Shown piece after piece: positions 31,618 through 45,165 of a DNA stretch of 64,000 bases; within the stretch, counting starts at the first letter, position 1; every line of letters begins with the position of its first letter. The DNA is taken from the NCBI RefSeq assembly GCF_904849725.1, contig NC_058520.1, positions 345,523,670-345,587,669 on the forward strand, in the 5' to 3' direction. The notes under the pieces are model-generated. The model worked only from the letters and a program-made list of their open reading frames with translations. It was not told where the DNA came from and did no database searches. This stretch comes from Hordeum vulgare subsp. vulgare (Eukaryota; Streptophyta; Magnoliopsida; Poales; Poaceae). The translations under genes and the position numbers were made by a program.

Positions 31618-33436
31618 TGTTGGGGAACGTCGCATGGGAAACAAAAAATTTCCTACGCGCACGAAGACCTATCATGGTGATGTCCATCTACGAGAGGGGA
31701 TGAGTGATCTACGTACCCTTGTAGACCGTACAGCAGAAGCGTTAGTGAACGCGGTTGATGTAGTGGAACGTCCTCACGTCCCTCGATCCGCCCCGCGAAC
31801 AATCCCGCGATCAGTCCCACGATCTAGTACCGAACGGACGGCACCTCCGCGTTCAGCACACGTACAGCTCGACGATGATCTTGGCCTTCTTGATCCAGCA
31901 AGAGAGACGAAGAGGTAGAAGAGTTCTCCGGCAGCGTGATGGCGCTCCGGAGGTTGGTGATGACCTTGTCTCAGCAGGGCTCCGCCCGAGCTCCGCAGAA
32001 ACGCGATCTAGAGGAAAAACCGTGGAGGTATGTGGTCGGGCTGCCGTGGAACAGTCGTCTCAAATCAGCCCTAAAACCTCCGTATATATAGGTGGGAGGG
32101 AGGGGACCTTGCCTTGGGGCTCAAGGAGCCCCAAGGGGGTCGGCCGAGCCAAGGGGGGAAGGCTCCCCCCCTAAACCGAGTTGGACTTGGTTTGGTGGGT
32201 GGGAGTCCTTCCTTCCCTTCCCACCTCCTCTTTTTTTTCCTTTCTCTTTGATTTTCTTTCCTAGGCGCATAGGGCCCTTTTGGGCTGTCCCACCAGCCCA
32301 CTAAGGGCTGGTGCGCCACCCTCAAGGCCTATGGGCTTCCCCGGGGTGGGTTGCCCCCCCGGTGAACTCCCGGAACCCATTCGTCATTCCCGGTACATTC
32401 CCGGTAACTCCGAAAACCTTCCGGTAATCAAATGAGGTCATCCTATATATCAATCTTCGTTTCCGGACCATTTCGGAAACCCTCGTGATGTCCATGATCT
32501 CATCCGGGACTCCGAACAACATTCGGTAACCAACCATATAACTCAAATACGCATAAAACAACGTCGAACCTTAAGTGTGCAGACCCTGCGGGTTCGAGAA
32601 CTATGTAGACATGACCCGAGAGACTCCTCGGTCAATATCCAACAGCGGGACCTGGATGCCCATATTGAATCCTACATATTCTACGAAGATCTTATCGTTT
32701 GAACCTCAGTGCCAAGGATTCATATAATCCCGTATGTCATTCCCTTTGTCCTTCGGTATGTTACTTGCGCGTGATTCGATCGTCAGTATCCGTATACCTA
32801 TTTCAATCTCGTTTACCGGCAAGTCTCTTTACTCGTTTCGTAATACAAGATCCCGCAACTTACACTAAGTCACATTGCTTGCAAGGCTTGTGTGTGATGT
32901 TGTATTACCGAGTGGGCCCCGAGATACCTCTCCGTCACACGGAGTGACAAATCCTAGTCTTGATCCATACTAACTCAACTAACACCTTCGGAGATACCTG
33001 TAGAGCATCTTTATAGTCACCCAGTTACGTTGCGACGTTTGATACACACAAAGCATTCCTCCGGTGTGAGTGAGTTATATGATCTCATGGTCATAGGAAA
33101 AAAATACTTGACACGCAGAAAACAGTAGCAACAAAATGACACAATCAACATGCTACGTCTATTAGTTTGGGTCTAGTCCATCACGTGATTCTCCTAATGA
33201 CGTGATCCAGTTATGAAGCAACAACACCTTGTTCATAATCAGAAGACACTGACTATCTTTGATTAACTGGCTAGCCAACTAGAGGCTTGCTAGGGACGGT
33301 GTTTTGTCTATGTATCCACACATGTAAATGAGTCTTCATTCAATACAATTATAGCATGGATAATAAACGATTATCTTGATACAGGAATTATAATAATAAC
33401 TATATTTATTATTGCCTCTAGGGCAGAATTCCAACA
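31618..33436 (-). repeat. 3' LTR of element D
   Basis: 1819 bp. TATA box (TATATATA) on the minus strand at 32083-32090. A purine tract (minus strand AAGTGGGAGAC) lies directly upstream at 33437-33447. Confidence 0.93.
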
Positions 33437-33488
33437 GTCTCCCACTTGCACTAGAGTCAATAATCCAGCCCTCACATCATCATGCGAA

Positions 33489-36400
33489 TTACATTGTAAT
33501 AAATCTAACACCCATACAGTTCTGGTGTTGATCATGCTTTGCCCGTGGAAGAGGCTTAGTGAGCGGGTCTGCTACATTCAGATCCGTGTGCACTTTGCAT
33601 ATATTCACGTCCTCCTCTTCGACGTAGTCGCGGATGAGGTTGAAGCGTCGTTTGATGTGTCTGGTCTTCTTGTGAAACCGTGGTTCCTTTGCTAAGGCAA
33701 TGGCACCCGTGTTATCACAGAACAAGGTTATTGGATTTAGTGCGCTTGGCACCACTCCAAGATCCGTCATGAATTGCTTCATCCAGACACCCTCCTTAGC
33801 TGCCTCCGAGGCAGCCATGTACTCTGCTTCACATGTAGAGTCTGCTACGACGCTTTGCTTGGAACTGCACCAGCTTACTGCACCCCCATTAAGAATAAAT
33901 ACGTATCCGATTTGCGACTTAGAGTCGTCCGGATCTGTGTCAAAGCTTGCATCGACGTAACCTTTTACGGCGAGCTCTTCGTCAGCTCCATACACGAGAA
34001 ACATCTCCTTGGTCCTTTTCAGGTACTTCAGGATATTCTTGACCGTTGTCCAGTGATCCACTCCTGGATTACTCTGGAACCTACCTGTCATGCTTATGGC
34101 CAGGCTAACATCCGGTCTAGTGCACATCATTGCATACATGATAGAACCTATGGCTGAAGCATAGGGGACGGAGCGCATATGCTCTCTATCTTCATCAGTT
34201 GCTGGGCACTGAGTCCTACTCAATCTCGTACCTTGTAAAACTGGCAAGAACCCCTTCTTGGACTGTTCCATTTTGAACCTTTTCAAAACTTTATCAAGGT
34301 ATGTGCTTTGTGAAAGTCCTATCAGGCGTTTTGATCTATCCCTGTAGATCTTAATGCCTAGAATGTAAGCAGCTTCTCCTAGGTCCTTCATAGAGAAACT
34401 TTTATTCAAGTAACCCTTTATGCTCTCCAAAAGCTCTACGTTGTTTCCAATCAGCAATATGTCATCCACATATAATATTAGAAACGCCACAGAGCTCCCA
34501 CTCACTTTCTTGTAAATACAAGATTCTCCTACCACTTGTATAAACCCAAACGCTTTGATCACCTCATCAAAAGCGCTTGTTCCAACTCCGAGATGCTTGC
34601 ACCAGTCCATAAATGGATCGCTGGAGCTTGCACACCTTGTTAGCATTCTTAGGATCGACAAAACCTTCGGGCTGCATCATATACAACTCTTCCTTAAGGA
34701 AACCGTTAAGGAACGCCGTTTTGACATCCATCTGCCACATTTCATAATCGAAAAATGCAGCTATTGCTAACATGATTTTGACAGACTTAAGCATCGCTAC
34801 GGGTGAGAATGTCTCATCGTAGTCAATTCCTTGAACTTGCGAAAAACCTTTTGCCACAAGTCGAGCTTTATAAACGGTCACATTGCCGTCAGCGTCCGTC
34901 TTCTTCTTAAAAATCCATTTGTTCTGAATAGCCTTCCGGCCCTCAGGTAGTACCTCCAAAGTCCACACTTTGTTCTCATACATGGATCCTATCTCGGACT
35001 CCATGGATTCTAGCCATTTGTTGGAATCTGGGCCCACCATTGCTTCTTCATAATTTGCAGGTTCATTGTTGTCTAACAACAAGATCGTTAAGACGGGATT
35101 ACCGTACCACTCTGGAGCAGCACGTGATCTCGTCGACCTGCGTGGTTCGACAGAAACTTGAACTGGAGTTTCATGATCAACATCATTAACTACCTCCTCA
35201 ACCGGCGTCGCAATGACAGAGGTTTCCCCTTGCCCTGCGCCACCATCTAGAGCGATGGGAGGTTCGACAACCTCGTCAAGTTCTATCTTCCTCCCACTCA
35301 ATTCTCTCGAGAGAAACTCTTTCTCGAGAAAAGCTCCGTTTTTAGCAATAAACACTTTGCCCTCGGATTTGAGATAGAAGGTGTACCCAACTGTCTCTTT
35401 TGGGTAGCCTATGAAGATGCACTTTTCCACTTTTGGGTTCCAGCTTTTCAGGCTGAAGCTTTTTGACATAAGCATCACATGCCCAAACTTTAAGAAACGA
35501 CAACTTTGGCCTTTTTCCATACCACAGTTCATATGGTGTCGTCTCAACGGATTTTGATGGTGCCCTATTTAAAGTGAATGCAGCTGTTTCTAATGCATAA
35601 CCCCAAAACGATAACGGCAAATCGGTAAGAGACATCATAGACCACACCATCTCTAATAAAGTACGATTACGACGTTCGGACACACCATTACGCTGTGGTG
35701 TTCCAGGCGGTGTCAACTGTGAAACAATTCCACATTGTCTTAAGTGAGCACCAAACTCGAAACTCAGATATTCACCCCCACGATCAGACCGTAGGAACTT
35801 GATCTTCTTGTTACGATGATTTTCAACTTCACTCTGAAATTGCTTGAACTTTTCAAATGTTTCAAACTTGTGCTTCATTAAGTAGACATAACCATATCTA
35901 CTCAAATCGTAAGTGAAGGTGAGAAAATAACGATATCCGCCGCGTGCCTTTACGCTCATCGGACCACACACATCGGTATGTATGATTTCCAACAAGTCAC
36001 TTGCACGCTCCATTGTTCCGGAGAACGGAGTTTTAGTCATCTTGCCCATGAGGCATGGTTCGCACGTGTCAAGTGAATCAAAGTCAAGTGACTCCAAAAG
36101 TCCATCGGCATGGAGTTTCTTCATGCGCTTTACACCAATATGACCTAAGCGGCAGTGCCACAAAAATATGGTGCTATCATTGTTAACTCTAACTCTTTTG
36201 GTCTCAATGTTACGTATATGTGTATCGCTATCAAGATTCAATATGAACAATCCTCTCACATTAGGTGCATGACCATAAAAGATGTTACTCATAGAAATAG
36301 AACAACCATTATTCTCTGACTTAAAAGAGTAACCGTCTCGCAATAAACAAGATCCAGATATAATGTTCATGCTCAACGGAGGCACTAAATAACAATGATT

Positions 36401-37471
36401 TAAGTTCATCACTAATCCTGACGGTAACTCAAGTGAAACTGTGCCGACGGCGATTGCATCAACCTTGGAACCATTTCCTACGCGCATCGTCACTTCATCT
36501 TTCGCCAGCCTTCGTCTATTCCGCAGTTCCTGTTTCGAGTTGCAAATATGAGCAACAGAACCGGTATCGAATACCCAGGCACTACTACGAGAGCCGGTTA
36601 AGTACACATCAATAACATGTATATCAAATATACCTGATTTTTCTTTGGCCGCCTTCTTATCTGCCAGGTACTTGGGGCAATTGCGCTTCCAGTGACCCAT
36701 ACCCTTGCAATAGTAACACTCTGTTTCAGGCTTAGGTCCAGCTTTGGGTTTCTTCGTCGGATTAGCAACAGGCTTGCCGCTCTTCTTTGAATTACCCTTC
36801 TTGCCTTTGCCGTTTCTCTTGAAACTAGTGGTCTTATTCACCATCAACACTTGATGCTCTTTACGGAGTTCAGACTCTGCGACTTTCAGCATCGCAAACA
36901 ACTCGCCGGGAGACTTGTTCATCCCTTGCATGTTGTAGTTCAACACAAAGCCTTTATAGCTTGGCGGCAGTGATTGAAGGATTCTGTCAGTGATAGCTTC
37001 TTGCGGGAGTTCAATCCCTAGCTCAGCTAGACGGTTTGAGTACCCAGACATTTTGAGCACATGTTCACTGACAGACGAGTTCTCCTCCATCTTGCAAGCA
37101 TAGAACTTATCGGAGGTCTCATACCTCTCGGTCCGGGCGTTCTTCTGAAAGATAAACTTCAACTCCTGGAACATCTCAAATGCTCCATGACGCTCAAAGC
37201 GACGTTGAAGTCCCGGTTCTAAGCCATACAAGACTGCACATTGAACTAATGAGTAGTCCTCCTTACGCGCTAACCAAGCGTTCCTAACATCCTGATCAGC
37301 CGTAGCGGGTGGTTCATCTCCTAGCGCAGCATTAAGGACATAATCCTTCTTCCCAGCTTATAAGATTAGCTTAAGATTACGAGCCCAGTCTACAAAGTTG
37401 CTTCCATCATCTTTCAACTTAGCTTTCTCTAGGAACGTATTAAAATTCAGGGTGACTGACGCGTGAGCCAT
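33489..37471 (-). pseudogene. gag-pol of element D with one nonsense codon and two frameshifts
   Basis: The ATG at 37471 begins the Gag N-terminus. TAA at 37358-37360 interrupts it about 38 codons in, where the family has a Gln codon. Gag then stays open: capsid, a KRNGKGKKGN basic region and an intact CCHC knuckle (CYYCKGMGHWKRNC). Protease (WVFDTGSVAH), integrase zinc domain (HCRLGH with CEPC) and DDE core (HTDVCGP, RSDRGGEY, GVSERRNR) follow. A frameshift near 35440 and an extra T near 34580 split RT, which has MDVKTAFLNG and YVDDILLIG. RNase H ends at 33489. Only three lesions in about 4 kb. Confidence 0.93.
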
Positions 37472-38726
37472 GATCTACAACACAAATATATTCAAAGTGG
37501 ACTTAGACTATGTTCAAGATAATTAGAGTTTAACTTAATCAAATTATTCGCTAAACTCCCACTCAAAAAGTACATCTCTCCAGTCATTTGAGTGGTTCAT
37601 GATCCACTTACACTAACTCAAGTCCGATCATCACGTGAGTCGAGTATAGTTTCAGTGGTAAGCATCCCTATGCTAATCATATCATCTATATGATTCATGA
37701 TTGACCTTTCGGTCTCATGTGTTCCGAGGCCATGTCTGCACATGCTAGGCTCGTCAAGCTTAACCCGAGTGTTCCGCGTGCGCAACTGTTTTGCACCCGT
37801 TGTATGTGAAGTTGAGTCTATCACACCCGATCATCACGTGGTGTCTCGAAACGACGAACTGTAGCAACGATGCACAGTCGGGGAGAACACAATTTCGTCT
37901 TGAAATTTTAGTGAGAGATCACCTCATAATGCTACCGTCGTTCTAAGCAAAATAAGGTGCATAAAAGGATTAACATCACATGCAATTCATAAGTGACATG
38001 ATATGGCCATCATCTCGTGCTCCTTGATCTCCATCACCAAAGCACCGACACGATCTTCTTGTCACCGGCGCCGCACCATGATCTCCATCAACGTGTCGCC
38101 ATTGGGGTTGTCGTGCTACTCATGCTATTACTACTAAAGCTACATCCTAGCAAAATAGTAAACGCATCTGCAAGCACAAACGTTAGTATAAAGACAACCC
38201 TATGGCTCCTGCCGGTTGCCGTACCATCGACGTGCAAGTCGATATTAACTATTAAAACATGATCATCTCATACATCCAATATATCACATCACATCGTTGG
38301 CCATATCACATCACAATCATACCCTGCAAAAACAAGTTAGACGTCCTCTAATTTTGTTGTTGCATGTTTTACGTGGTGACCACGGGTATCTAGTAGGATC
38401 GCATCTTACTTACGCAAACACCACAACGGAGATATATGAGTTGCTATTTAACCTCATCCAAGGACCTCCTCGGTCAAATCCGATTCAACTAAAGTTGGAG
38501 AAACCGACACTTGCCAGTCATCTTTGAGCAACGGGGTTACTCGTAGCGATGAAACCAGTCTCTCGTAAGCGTACGAGTAATGTCGGTCCAAGCCGCTTCA
38601 ATCCAACAATACCGCGGAATCAAGAAAAGACTAAGGACGGCAGCAAAACGCACATCACCGCCCACAAAAACTTTTTGCGTTCTACTCGAGAAGACATCTA
38701 CGCATGAACCTAGCTCATGATGCCAC
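37472..38726 (-). other. Untranslated leader of element D with primer-binding site
   Basis: About 1.25 kb between 5' LTR and gag. The first bases after the LTR on the minus strand are GTGGCATCATGAGC, a degenerate initiator-Met primer site, identical to that of element F. A splice-acceptor-like TTTTTGCAG lies near 38325. No coding content. Confidence 0.8.
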
Positions 38727-40542
38727 TGTTGGGGAACGTCGCATGGGAAACAAAAATTTTCCTACGCGCACGAAGACCTATCATGGTGATGTCCATCTAC
38801 GAGAGGGGATGAGTGATCTACGTACCCTTGTAGACCGTACAGTAGAAGCTTTAGTGAACGCGGTTGATGTAGTGGAACGTCCTCACGTCCCTCGATCCGC
38901 CCCGCGAACAATCCCGCGATCAGTCCCACGATCTAGTACCGAACGGACGGCACCTCCGCGTTCAGCACACGTACAGCTCGACGATGATCTCGGCCTTCTT
39001 GATCTAGCAAGAGATACGAGAGGTAGAAGAGTTCTCCGGCAGCGTGACGACGCTCCGGAGGTTGGTGATGACCTTGTCTCAGCAGGGCTCCGCCCGAGCT
39101 CCGCAGAAACGCGATCTAGAGGAAAAACCGTGGAGGTATGTGGTCGCGCTGCCGTGGAAAAGTCGTCTCAAATCAGCCCTAAAACCTCCGTATATATAGG
39201 TGGGAGGGAGGGGACCTTGCCTTGGGGCTCAAGGAGCCCCAAGGGGGTCGGCCGAGCCAAGGGGGGAAGGCTCCCCCCAAACCGAGTTGGACTTGGTTTG
39301 GTGGGTGGGAGTCCTTCCTTCCCTTCCCACCTCCTCTTTTTTTTTCCTTTCTCTTTGATTTTCTTTCCTAGGCGCATAGGGCCCTTTTGGGCTGTCCCAC
39401 CAGCCCACTAAGGGCTGGTGCGCCACCCTCAAGGCCTATGGGCTTCCCCGGGGTGGGTTGCCCCCCCGGTGAACTCCCGGAACCCATTCGTCATTCCTGG
39501 TACATTCCCAGTAACTCCGAAAACCTTCCGGTAATCAAATGAGGTCATCCTATATATCAATCTTCGTTTCCGGACCATTGCGGAAACCCTCGTGACGTCC
39601 GTGATCTCATCCGGGACTCCGAACAACATTCGGTAACCAACCATATAACTCAAATACGCATAAAACAACGTCGAACCTTAAGTGTGCAGACCCTGCGGGT
39701 TCGAGAACTATGTAGACATGACCCGAGAGACTCCTCGGTCAATATCCAACAGCAGGACCTGGATGCCCATATTGAATCCTACATATTCTACGAAGATCTT
39801 ATCATTTGAACCTCAGTGCCAAGGATTCATATAATCCCGTATGTCATTCCCTTTGTCCTTCGGTATGTTACTTGCCCGAGATTCGATCGTCAGTATCCGT
39901 ATACCTATTTCAATCTCGTTTACCGGCAAGTCTCTTTACTCATTTCGTAATACAAGATCCCGCAACTTACACTAAGTCACATTGCTTGCAAGGCTTGTGT
40001 GTGATGTTGTATTACCGAGTGGGCCCCGAGATACCTCTCCGTCACATGGAGTGACAAATCCTAGTCTTGATCCATACTAACTCAACTAACACCTTCGGAG
40101 ATACCTGTAGAGCATCTTTATAGTCACCCAGTTACATTGCGACGTTTGATACACACAAAGCATTCCTCCGGTGTCAGTGAGTTATATGATCTCATGGTCA
40201 TAGGAAAAAATACTTGACACGCAGAAAACAGTAGCAACAAAATGACACGATCAACATGCTACGTCTATTAGTTTGGGTCTAGTCCATCACGTGATTCTCC
40301 TAATGACGTGATCCAGTTATCAAGCAACAACACCTTGTTCATAATCAGAAGACACTGACTATCTTTGATTAACTGGCTAGCCAACTAGAGGCTTGCTAGG
40401 GACGGTGTTTTGTCTATGTATCCACACATGTAAATGAGTCTTCATTCAATACAATTATAGCATGGATAATAAACGATTATCTTGATACAGGAATTATAAT
40501 AATAACTATATTTATTATTGCCTCTAGGGCATAATTCCAACA
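38727..40542 (-). repeat. 5' LTR of element D
   Basis: 1816 bp, about 98 % identical to 31618-33436. A long plus-strand open frame across it is antisense to the LTR and is broken in the other copy, so it is not called. Confidence 0.93.
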
Positions 40543-40547
40543 GGTTC

Positions 40548-41226
40548 GCCATAAGACTAAGGTTCCTCATGGTCTTATCATACCCGATGTCAAACTTTTC
40601 ATCTTCATCGTAGTAGCCATGCTCCACATTATCATCGTGGGACGAAATATCCTCGTCATAAGAAACAAGAATTTCATGAGAATTTTGACTATGACAATGT
40701 TCATATTTATGCATACGAATGGCTTCAACAATGACGTTGTTAATGGTAATGACATCCTCTTTAGCACACATGAGGTCACGAAGCTCAAAATGCATTTATG
40801 AAAATTAGGATCGGTTGGCTTTATTTTGTGAAAGGCAATGCATTTGTGGAAAATGATCTCAAGATTTTTCAGTGAATAGTTGGGACATCTTTCCTCTAAG
40901 TCTTTCCACAAAGTATGAGCACACTCAAATTTTTGCAATTGATTGAGCACATTTCTTGGTAGTCCTCTAATGATTAGATTTACAGTTTTAAGATTACCAA
41001 GCATATCAAGTTCTTCATCATGAGAAGGATGCAAAGGATCAATGGGAGGCTCATTGGGATATTTAACATACTTGTGCAAATGGAATTTATCAAATATATC
41101 AAACATTTCATATTTCCATTGTCTAAAATATTCCCCATCAAGAATAGGCACTCTACAACTAATATTTCCCAAACTAGGCACATCCATCTTCCTCCAATGG
41201 TGTTTAAAACAAGGTTTTGGAGACAT
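40548..41226 (-). pseudogene. gag of element B
   Basis: The ATG at 41226 (MSPKPCFKHHW) is followed by CRVPILDGEYFRQWK and NLIIRGLPRNVLNQ, a copia-type Gag. The frame changes near 40810. The last piece (NLSLMANL) is cut by the D insertion and continues on the other side with RDYMAGG at 31612. Confidence 0.85.
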
Positions 41227-41228
41227 TG

Positions 41229-41241
41229 TTGTAATACCAAT
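41229..41241 (-). other. Primer-binding site of element B
   Basis: Minus strand ATTGGTATTACAA directly after the 5' LTR. It is a degraded initiator-Met site by comparison with element A. Confidence 0.7.
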
Positions 41242-42290
41242 TGAGAGATTGGTAGAAGAGGTGTCTAGGGGGGGGGTTGAATAGACTACTTGGATAATTA
41301 AAATCCTAGACTTTTCCCAATTTAATGGTTGACAGATTTTAGTGATTCAAACAAGTCTAGTGCACCCTACTTATGCTAGTCTACAAATATGGCAGCGGAA
41401 AGTAAAGACTTTGCACATGTAGTAAGGAGTAGAGTTTAGGAAGATCAAACGCGAAGAAGTTGACACGACGATTTTTGGCATGGTTCCGATAGGTGACACT
41501 ATCGTACGCCCATGTTAGTGGAGACTTCAACCCACGAAGGGTAACAGCTGCGAGAGTCCATGGAGGGCTCCACCCACAAGGGGTCCATGGAGAAGTAGCC
41601 TTGTCCATTCCACCATGGTTCTGTCCACACAGGACTAGCCTCACTCACAGTAGATCTTCACGAAGTAGGCGATCGCCTTGCCCTTACAAACATATTGGTT
41701 CAACTCCACAATATGAAGTAGGAGGCTCCCAAGCGATACCTAACCAATCTAGGAGGCACCACCCTCCAAAAAGGTAATAGATGTGGTAGAACGATGAAAT
41801 CCTTGATGTTGTGCTTCTAAAGATAGTCTTCTCAACACTCAACCACTCTCTCTCAAATTTGGCAGGGGTAGGAGAGATTGATCTTGTGGAAAGCGACTCG
41901 GGGAGGCTAGAAATCAAAGTTCAAATGATTGGAATGGAATCTCTTGATCTCAACACATGAGTAGGTGGCTCTCTCTCAAAAAAATGGATCTGGCAAGTGT
42001 AAGTGTGTTATGAGTGCTTCCTCCACGAATGAGAGGTAGGTGGAGGGGTATATATAGGCATCCCCCAAAATCCAAACAGTATAACATTATTGCCCAACTC
42101 GTTGACACCAAAATGAATCTCGATGGTACAGAGTTGCACTAAATATGGCAACTTTTGAATTCTTGGTGAGACCGATACAACAATCTCGGTGGTACTAAAC
42201 CTGAAGTATACTAGGTAAAAGTGTTAGTCCAAGAGACAATGTATGTTGTCATGAATTATCAAAACCACCAAGGGAGCATATGTGCTTTCA
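41242..42290 (-). repeat. 5' LTR of element B, internally deleted
   Basis: 1049 bp. Relative to the 3' LTR it lacks about 470 bp (equivalent to 25688-26159), with the breakpoint at ggtac/taaacc, and it keeps about 105 bp that the other LTR lost. Terminal bases match the other LTR. Confidence 0.87.
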
Positions 42291-42555
42291 ACCTTGCGAG
42301 GGAAGATCCCTAGTGGATTCAAGGCCCCATATCCCCATGGGATTTGGGATGAACTCTACCATGTATCTTACTTTCCTTTGTCGTTCATGTAACTTTGTGG
42401 ATCTTGTGTGTGGTGAGTCTAGTTGATGTGTGATTGGACTTGTTCTTGAGTTTTCTCTTGTGATTTCTCCCCGTTCTTCCCTGTGTTCTTTGTGTTCTTG
42501 AGGAATCCCCCTCGAATTTGTGAAAGATCGATACCCACGGGTTTGCCCCGTATCA
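42291..42555 (+). repeat. 5' LTR of element C, second part
   Basis: Continues 24833 after element B. It aligns with 63246-63511 at about 90 % by eye and ends CCCCGTATCA. Confidence 0.8.
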
Positions 42556-42558
42556 TGT

Positions 42559-42572
42559 TGGTATCAAGAGCC
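42559..42572 (+). other. Primer-binding site of element C
   Basis: TGGTATCAAGAGCC, the initiator-Met type with one inserted A, three bases after the LTR. Confidence 0.8.
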
Positions 42573-44222
42573 ACATTTTTCACGAATTTGGAGTCCTCCC
42601 GGTCGTTTTCTAGCCTTAATTTTGTGTGTTTTGTTCCAATTCGAAAATCCCCACCAAAAATAGCATCACTGTCTTTTTGTGATTTGTTGTTTCTAGTTTG
42701 TTTTTGTTGATTTAAATCCATGGATCTGGTGTTTAGCAAGTAGATCTACCCACCTTTGTGTCCCCATCCCCTAATTTTTCTTTGTCCCCTTCGAATCTGA
42801 GCACAAAATATAGAAATTTCTACCTACCCCGTTCCAATGGAGTCCTGACCCCGAGTGCATGATCCCATGCAAAGTTCTTGACCACCCCGTGTCCACGACC
42901 ATGTCCCGTGCGCAAGGGACCCCGTGCCCACGTGCATAAGACCCCGTGCGCACGACCCGTGTGAGCGAGCCACCATCGCTTCACCGTTTTGCCCATAACT
43001 TTCACTCCCGAACTCCGATTTGAGTGTTCTTTGGCTCGTTTCAAAGCTATCGACGTGCCCGGGTTGCTCATATTGGTTTCAACATCATTTATTTCCATAA
43101 ATTTGTTTAAAATTTGGCATCTTTGCATAGGTCTTCCGCCATAACTTCCGCAACACCACCATAGTCTTCCACAACCGAACCCATTTTGGTTACCATTGCA
43201 TTTGTGGTTGTTTGAGTTGTGATTTGAGTTTCCTAAGGTGTTTCGGATACTTAGGGATGGATACTACTTCATCAACCACCAGTGACTTGTATCATGCCAT
43301 CGACTACATCCACCAAGGACGATCAACATCGACGACGACTATCCATCCTTTGAGACCATCTTCAACCGGAAGCAAGGCCAATTTACCCCAACTTCATGAA
43401 AGGCTAAGTGTGACGAAGGTAAACATTCCATAATACACTTTTCCTTCCTTGCCATTATATCTTGATAGCCCCACCATCTCCGCGGTTACCTTCATACCGA
43501 TTGAGACTAGTTATCTGAGTATTGTCGGGCTTCACGAAAACTTGTGCACCACAGTGATACGATATCATATTGTTGCATCATTGGAAATAGAATATAGTGC
43601 AATTGCTTGCTCCCGTGCATATCTTGCGATACTTGTCTCATATAGTTGGTTGAGGCTCAATAAGAATAGTGGAAAGTAAGATAAAAGCAAAAAAGCTTCT
43701 AAGCAAGAAAGAAAGATCAAACGCTTATAAGCAAAGAGTTGAGAATGATAAGAAATACTTTGCATGAGTATACATGAATATGAAACATTTTGCTTGCATG
43801 AATAGGATTGGTGCCAAGTGGTGGATCGCGCCCAAACGTGCAATAAGCTAGCATCTCTACTTGTGTTTGTGCAACACGAGCATTGCTCATCCCTATAGTT
43901 GCACAAGCCCCATTATCCCACCGCGTGTATTTCTTTATTGCCCTCCTCTATATTTGCGATCACTTGCTTTGCATTTTGAGTCCTTTGGATTTATTTCAAC
44001 ATTTACAATATCTTGGACTTCAATTTGCATGAATTTGTGCCACTTTTCCTAACCAAGCCACTCGATAAGCTTTACTTTACAGGTGTGAGTGAACAAGGCC
44101 GGTACCAATTCCACTATTCTCTCAATTCACATTGAGTGAAATGGTATACATCCTCAACTTTGGAAAATAGCATCTTGGTATTGATTATCTCATATCTCAC
44201 TCACATTTGCTCGAGTCTTGTG
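42573..44222 (+). other. Leader of element C
   Basis: 1.65 kb without a supportable gene. It includes another cluster of CCCGTGCGCACG-like words at about 42885-42965 similar to those in the LTR. The sequence before gag (about 43800-44220) is AT-rich. Confidence 0.6.
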
Positions 44223-45165
44223 ATGGCTAGACAAGGCACATCTACTTCGGTCTACAACCACAACGACAAGTTGGATTCCATGAAGAAAAACATTGACGCC
44301 AAGATGGATGCTCATTTGGAAGAGCTCAAGGTCCTGATCAACAACCACATGAGATCTTCATCATCTTGGAGAAGACACTCAAGTGTACATGCTTCTGAGC
44401 TACCATCTCCTATAATATCAACCTGGCACCGACACCATCACCGACATGATGAAATAATAATACCAACATCAAGGCGTCCAACGACAAACACGCGTGAAGG
44501 TCACGAGCTCGACACCAACCACCGCTCGATGACTTCACCACCTACCTTGGCATATTCTCCTTTGGATACGCGGCATCTTCGCTGACAAGCACCTCAAGTG
44601 AAGCTTCCCAATCTCAAGTCCGGGACTTCCGCGAGCTACTACGACTTTGACACCGACTACGAGATTCCATTCTATGGGACTCATGACCCCAAAGATTAAC
44701 CCGAGTGGGAGCGCAAGATGGACACATACCTCAAGATACTTCAAGTCCCTTCTGAAGATCAAGTGAAGTGCGCCACAAGAAACTTCCATGACTACGCGTC
44801 AACATGGTGGCCTCACACACCTTCGAAGAGCTTCGAGATGAGTTGGACCAAGACGAAGAAAGCTATGCGGCAAGAGTTTGTGCCTTATACATACATGGAA
44901 GATCTTCAATGAAAATTGGAGAATACCATACAAGGATCCAAGCCCCTCGGTGAGTACTTCAGGGAGATGAAGAAAGCCTTGCGAGGAGCCGGAGTTGACG
45001 ACCCCATTTGGATGAAGTTCCACTTCATGATGGGATTGAACAACGAATTCGCCAAGACTATCTTCACAAACACCTACAAGTCTCTGTATGACCTCTACTT
45101 TGGTGCTCTCAAGGCGGAACAAGAAATCAAGGCCAAGGCTACTCGACCCCGAGCACACTTTGCGA
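44223..45165 (+). pseudogene. Gag of element C
   Basis: MARQGTSTSVYNHND, a coiled start with NIDAKMDAHLEELK, then after a frame break YDFDTDYEIPFYGTHD and the capsid-like region of gypsy Gag proteins: WERKMDTYLKIL, ASTWWPH, then LGEYFREMKKALRGAG. Stops at about 44584, 44698 and 44909 interrupt it. The family normally packages element RNA. No zinc knuckle is seen. Confidence 0.7.

Larger units (their letters stand above)
31618..40542 (-). mobile_element. Element D: BARE-1/Angela/WIS-type Ty1/copia, young but defective
   Basis: Its LTRs at 31618-33436 and 38727-40542 are flanked by a perfect target duplication, ggttc, at 31613-31617 and 40543-40547. It sits inside the gag/protease boundary of element B. 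The total is 8925 bp. The 1.8-kb LTRs begin (minus strand) TGTTGGAATT and end CCCCAACA, as in the BARE/Angela/WIS group. I count about 30 differences between the LTRs (about 98 % identity), so insertion is roughly 0.5-1 million years old at the usual grass rate. Gag-pol has one stop and two frameshifts. Confidence 0.93.
24834..42290 (-). mobile_element. Element B: SIRE/Maximus-like Ty1/copia, split by element D
   Basis: It is inserted in the C LTR with near-matching flanks ccctt (24829-24833) and acctt (42291-42295); an uninterrupted relative of the target is seen at 63225-63260. The left LTR (24834-26253) is its 3' LTR and the right LTR (41242-42290) its 5' LTR. Without the D insertion the element is about 8.5 kb, normal for the lineage. 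About 2 kb between the end of pol (28358) and the 3' LTR carries repeated purine tracts in place of a recognisable third ORF. All coding parts are broken. Confidence 0.85.

Noticed and set aside
38704..39411. A 235-codon plus-strand open frame at the 5' LTR of element D, with a shorter counterpart at 31634-32174
   Set aside because: It runs antisense across the LTR, has no known domain, and is broken by small differences in the other LTR copy. It is a shadow of GC-rich LTR sequence.
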